Origin: Robertkochia solimangrovi
GTDB lineage: Bacteria > Bacteroidota > Bacteroidia > Flavobacteriales > Flavobacteriaceae
Direction: 5' to 3'
DNA length: 64,000 bases
Assembly (NCBI RefSeq): GCF_007279655.1
Contig: NZ_QKWN01000007.1
Coordinates: 124,001-188,000 of the forward strand
The notes beneath the pieces are model-generated. The model was not told the origin of the DNA. It saw only the letters and a list, made by a program, of their open reading frames with translations, and made no database searches. Below, one piece after another: positions 62,393 to 64,000 of the stretch (position 1 is the stretch's first letter; each line of letters opens with the position of its first letter). The translations under genes and the position numbers were made by a program.

Positions 62393-62894
62393 TACGATCG
62401 TTTCAAATATCACCCGATTCATCATCCTGGTATTACTGCAGGTTACCCTATTCAATCACATTGATTTTTTGGGCTATCTGAACCCGTATATCTATATCCT
62501 GTTCATCGTATATTTCCCGTTCGATAAGGAAACCAGAATTCCTTTTCTTTTCTTTTCCTTTCTCATTGGTTTATCCATCGATATATTCAGTGACAGCGGT
62601 GGTGTCCATAGTGCTGCTTCGGTTGCCATCGCCTATTTACGCCCGGTAATTATGCGATGGGCATTCGGATTGAGTTATGACTATCAAACTTTAAAGATCA
62701 GTAAAACGACTTTTGGTCAACGATTTAATTTTCTTTCACTCCTTATTTTAACACATCATTTGATCCTGTTCACACTTGAGATCTTTAGCTTTGCACAAGT
62801 GGTGAACATCCTGAAAAAAACAATATTCTCTGCAATATTCACCCTGATCCTGTGTTTAATCTTTATCTCGTTATTCAGTAGAAAAAGATCATGA
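62385..62894 (+). CDS. mreD: Rod-shape-determining protein MreD
   Basis: This 169-residue membrane protein has about five hydrophobic helices and little else, as usual for MreD, with a GLSIDIFSDSGGVHSAA loop typical of the family. It is the membrane partner of MreC. It overlaps mreC by 8 bases at its start and mrdA by 4 bases (ATGA) at its end, so the three are translated together. Confidence 0.9.
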   Translation: MNNTIVSNITRFIILVLLQVTLFNHIDFLGYLNPYIYILFIVYFPFDKETRIPFLFFSFLIGLSIDIFSDSGGVHSAASVAIAYLRPVIMRWAFGLSYDYQTLKISKTTFGQRFNFLSLLILTHHLILFTLEIFSFAQVVNILKKTIFSAIFTLILCLIFISLFSRKRS

Positions 62895-64000
62895 GAAAGT
62901 TTTTACTATCATCTATCATCATCATTCTTGCGATAATCTATATCGGAAGACTTTCCTATCTCCAACTCGTAGACAGTTCGAGCCAGAACCCCCTGGACGA
63001 TACAGCCATCAAAGCGGTCTATGACTATCCGGAAAGAGGCCATATCTATGATCGCAATAAAAATCTACTGGTAGCCAACCAGGCATTCTATGATGTCATG
63101 GTAATCCCCAGAGAGGTTAAACCTCTCGATACACTAGAATTTTGCCAGTTACTGAACATTACCAAAGAAGATTTTGATTCAAAATATAAGAAGGCATACA
63201 CCTATTCCCCAAGACTTCCATCGGTATTCCTCCCCCAGCTATCCAAGAAAGAATACGCTACGTTTCAGGAGAAGATGCGAAAGTATGAAGGGTTTTATAT
63301 TCAGAAACGATCGCTACGTCATTACATGACCGATGCCGGCTCCAATTTCCTGGGATATATCAGTGAGGTTAATGAGCGGGATCTGAAAAATAAACCCTAT
63401 TACCAATCCGGTGAACTTATCGGACGTCAGGGTGTGGAACAGGAATATGAAGAGATACTCCGGGGAAGAAAAGGCGTTAAATTTATTCAGAAAGACCGCT
63501 TTAACCGAGTTATAGGTCCGTATAAAAATGGAATGTACGATACGTTGCCGGATCAGGGTAAAGACATTCGCCTCACTATTGATAACGCTCTACAGAAGTA
63601 CGGAGAAGAACTAATGGTCAACAAAAGGGGTGGTATCGTTGCGATCGAACCCTCCTCAGGAGAGATTCTGGCATTGGTGACAGCTCCGAGTTACGACCCG
63701 GAACTACTGGTAGGAAGGAAGCGTTCGAAGAATTACACCGAACTTTACTATGACTCGATCGCCAAACCGACATATGATCGTGGCCTTTTAGCGCAATATC
63801 CTCCGGGATCACCTTTCAAAACCCTCAATGCCCTGATCGGTTTACAGGAAGGAGTGATTGACGAGAACACCACCTTCACCTGTTACCACGGCTATAAATA
63901 CGGAAGGAGATTCATGGGATGTCACTGCCCTTCAGGTTCGAGAAACAACCTCGACAGGGGTATTTATGAATCCTGTAACGCCTATTTCGCCAATACGTAT
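62891..64000 (+). CDS. mrdA: Penicillin-binding protein 2 (partial, 3' end beyond window)
   Basis: The first 370 codons of a class B penicillin-binding protein are present and the gene runs off the window. There is an N-terminal membrane helix (about 4-20), a dimerisation domain (PERGHIYDRNKNLLVANQ) and the start of the transpeptidase domain. The active-site SxxK is SPFK, Ser307 and Lys310, in YPPGSPFK. A cysteine-containing insert with GCHCPSG follows, typical of the PBP2 zinc/Cys segment. It cross-links peptidoglycan during elongation with MreBCD and RodA. Confidence 0.93.
   Translation, partial: MRKFLLSSIIIILAIIYIGRLSYLQLVDSSSQNPLDDTAIKAVYDYPERGHIYDRNKNLLVANQAFYDVMVIPREVKPLDTLEFCQLLNITKEDFDSKYKKAYTYSPRLPSVFLPQLSKKEYATFQEKMRKYEGFYIQKRSLRHYMTDAGSNFLGYISEVNERDLKNKPYYQSGELIGRQGVEQEYEEILRGRKGVKFIQKDRFNRVIGPYKNGMYDTLPDQGKDIRLTIDNALQKYGEELMVNKRGGIVAIEPSSGEILALVTAPSYDPELLVGRKRSKNYTELYYDSIAKPTYDRGLLAQYPPGSPFKTLNALIGLQEGVIDENTTFTCYHGYKYGRRFMGCHCPSGSRNNLDRGIYESCNAYFANTY

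Overview
The window is a stretch of ordinary chromosome from a member of the Bacteroidota, almost certainly family Flavobacteriaceae. The evidence is the complete gliding/type IX secretion core gldK-gldL-gldM-gldN, a SusC/SusD pair under an ECF sigma / FecR anti-sigma switch, promoters of the Bacteroidota TTTG...TAnnTTTG type, few Shine-Dalgarno sequences, and AT-rich DNA. No phage, insertion sequence, CRISPR array or rRNA was seen. One tRNA (Leu, anticodon CAG) is present.

Layout. 1-5.8 kb: M48 membrane protease, SH3-domain secreted protein, cupin, a duplicated-domain secreted protein, and a U32 protein (TrhP-like tRNA hydroxylation) coupled to a ferredoxin. 6.1-15.4 kb: a signal-responsive outer-membrane uptake locus (ECF sigma, FecR, SusC with STN domain, SusD, unknown lipoprotein, di-heme cytochrome c peroxidase/MauG-type lipoprotein). 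15.6-23.5 kb: mixed envelope genes (GT39-like glycosyltransferase, PLDc_N protein, DUF4833, amidohydrolase lipoprotein, FemX-like acyltransferase, SanA/YdcF protein, methyltransferase) and one apparent gene remnant. 23.5-26.6 kb: AraC regulator divergent from an aldehyde dehydrogenase and DUF779 gene. 27-30.7 kb: pncB, tRNA-Leu, and a cytochrome c lipoprotein bracketed by direct repeats. 30.8-35.2 kb: MBOAT plus two SGNH proteins, a cell-surface O-acetylation operon. 35.6-37.4 kb: a TIGR03915-like protein with an atypical C-terminus, divergent from a LexA/UmuD-type self-cleaving repressor preceded by two matching operator-like palindromes, and a 59-residue CPXCG protein. 37.5-49.5 kb: ABC-F protein, DUF983, FAD oxidoreductase, gldNMLK, an arginase-fold protein lacking metal ligands, and topA. 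49.5-58.8 kb: membrane protein, miaB, a sigma-54 activator, lptE, a TPR protein, secG, groES-groEL, pirin, and free-methionine-sulfoxide reductase. 58.9-64 kb: purH and the rod-shape operon mreB-mreC-mreD-mrdA, with mrdA cut by the window edge.

How it fits together. Most genes serve the cell envelope: T9SS motor and secretion, elongation machinery, LPS assembly, surface acetylation and TonB-dependent uptake. The regulatory points most worth testing are (i) the ECF/FecR-controlled locus, where a MauG-type di-heme enzyme sits directly after an uncharacterised lipoprotein that could be its protein substrate; (ii) the self-cleaving repressor with its paired operators; and (iii) a sequence with the GG-N10-GC spacing of sigma-54 promoters upstream of groES, 2 kb from a sigma-54 activator gene. 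No wholly new system is demonstrated. Several start codons are set to the ATG that precedes a signal peptide or conserved N-terminus rather than to the longest open frame.
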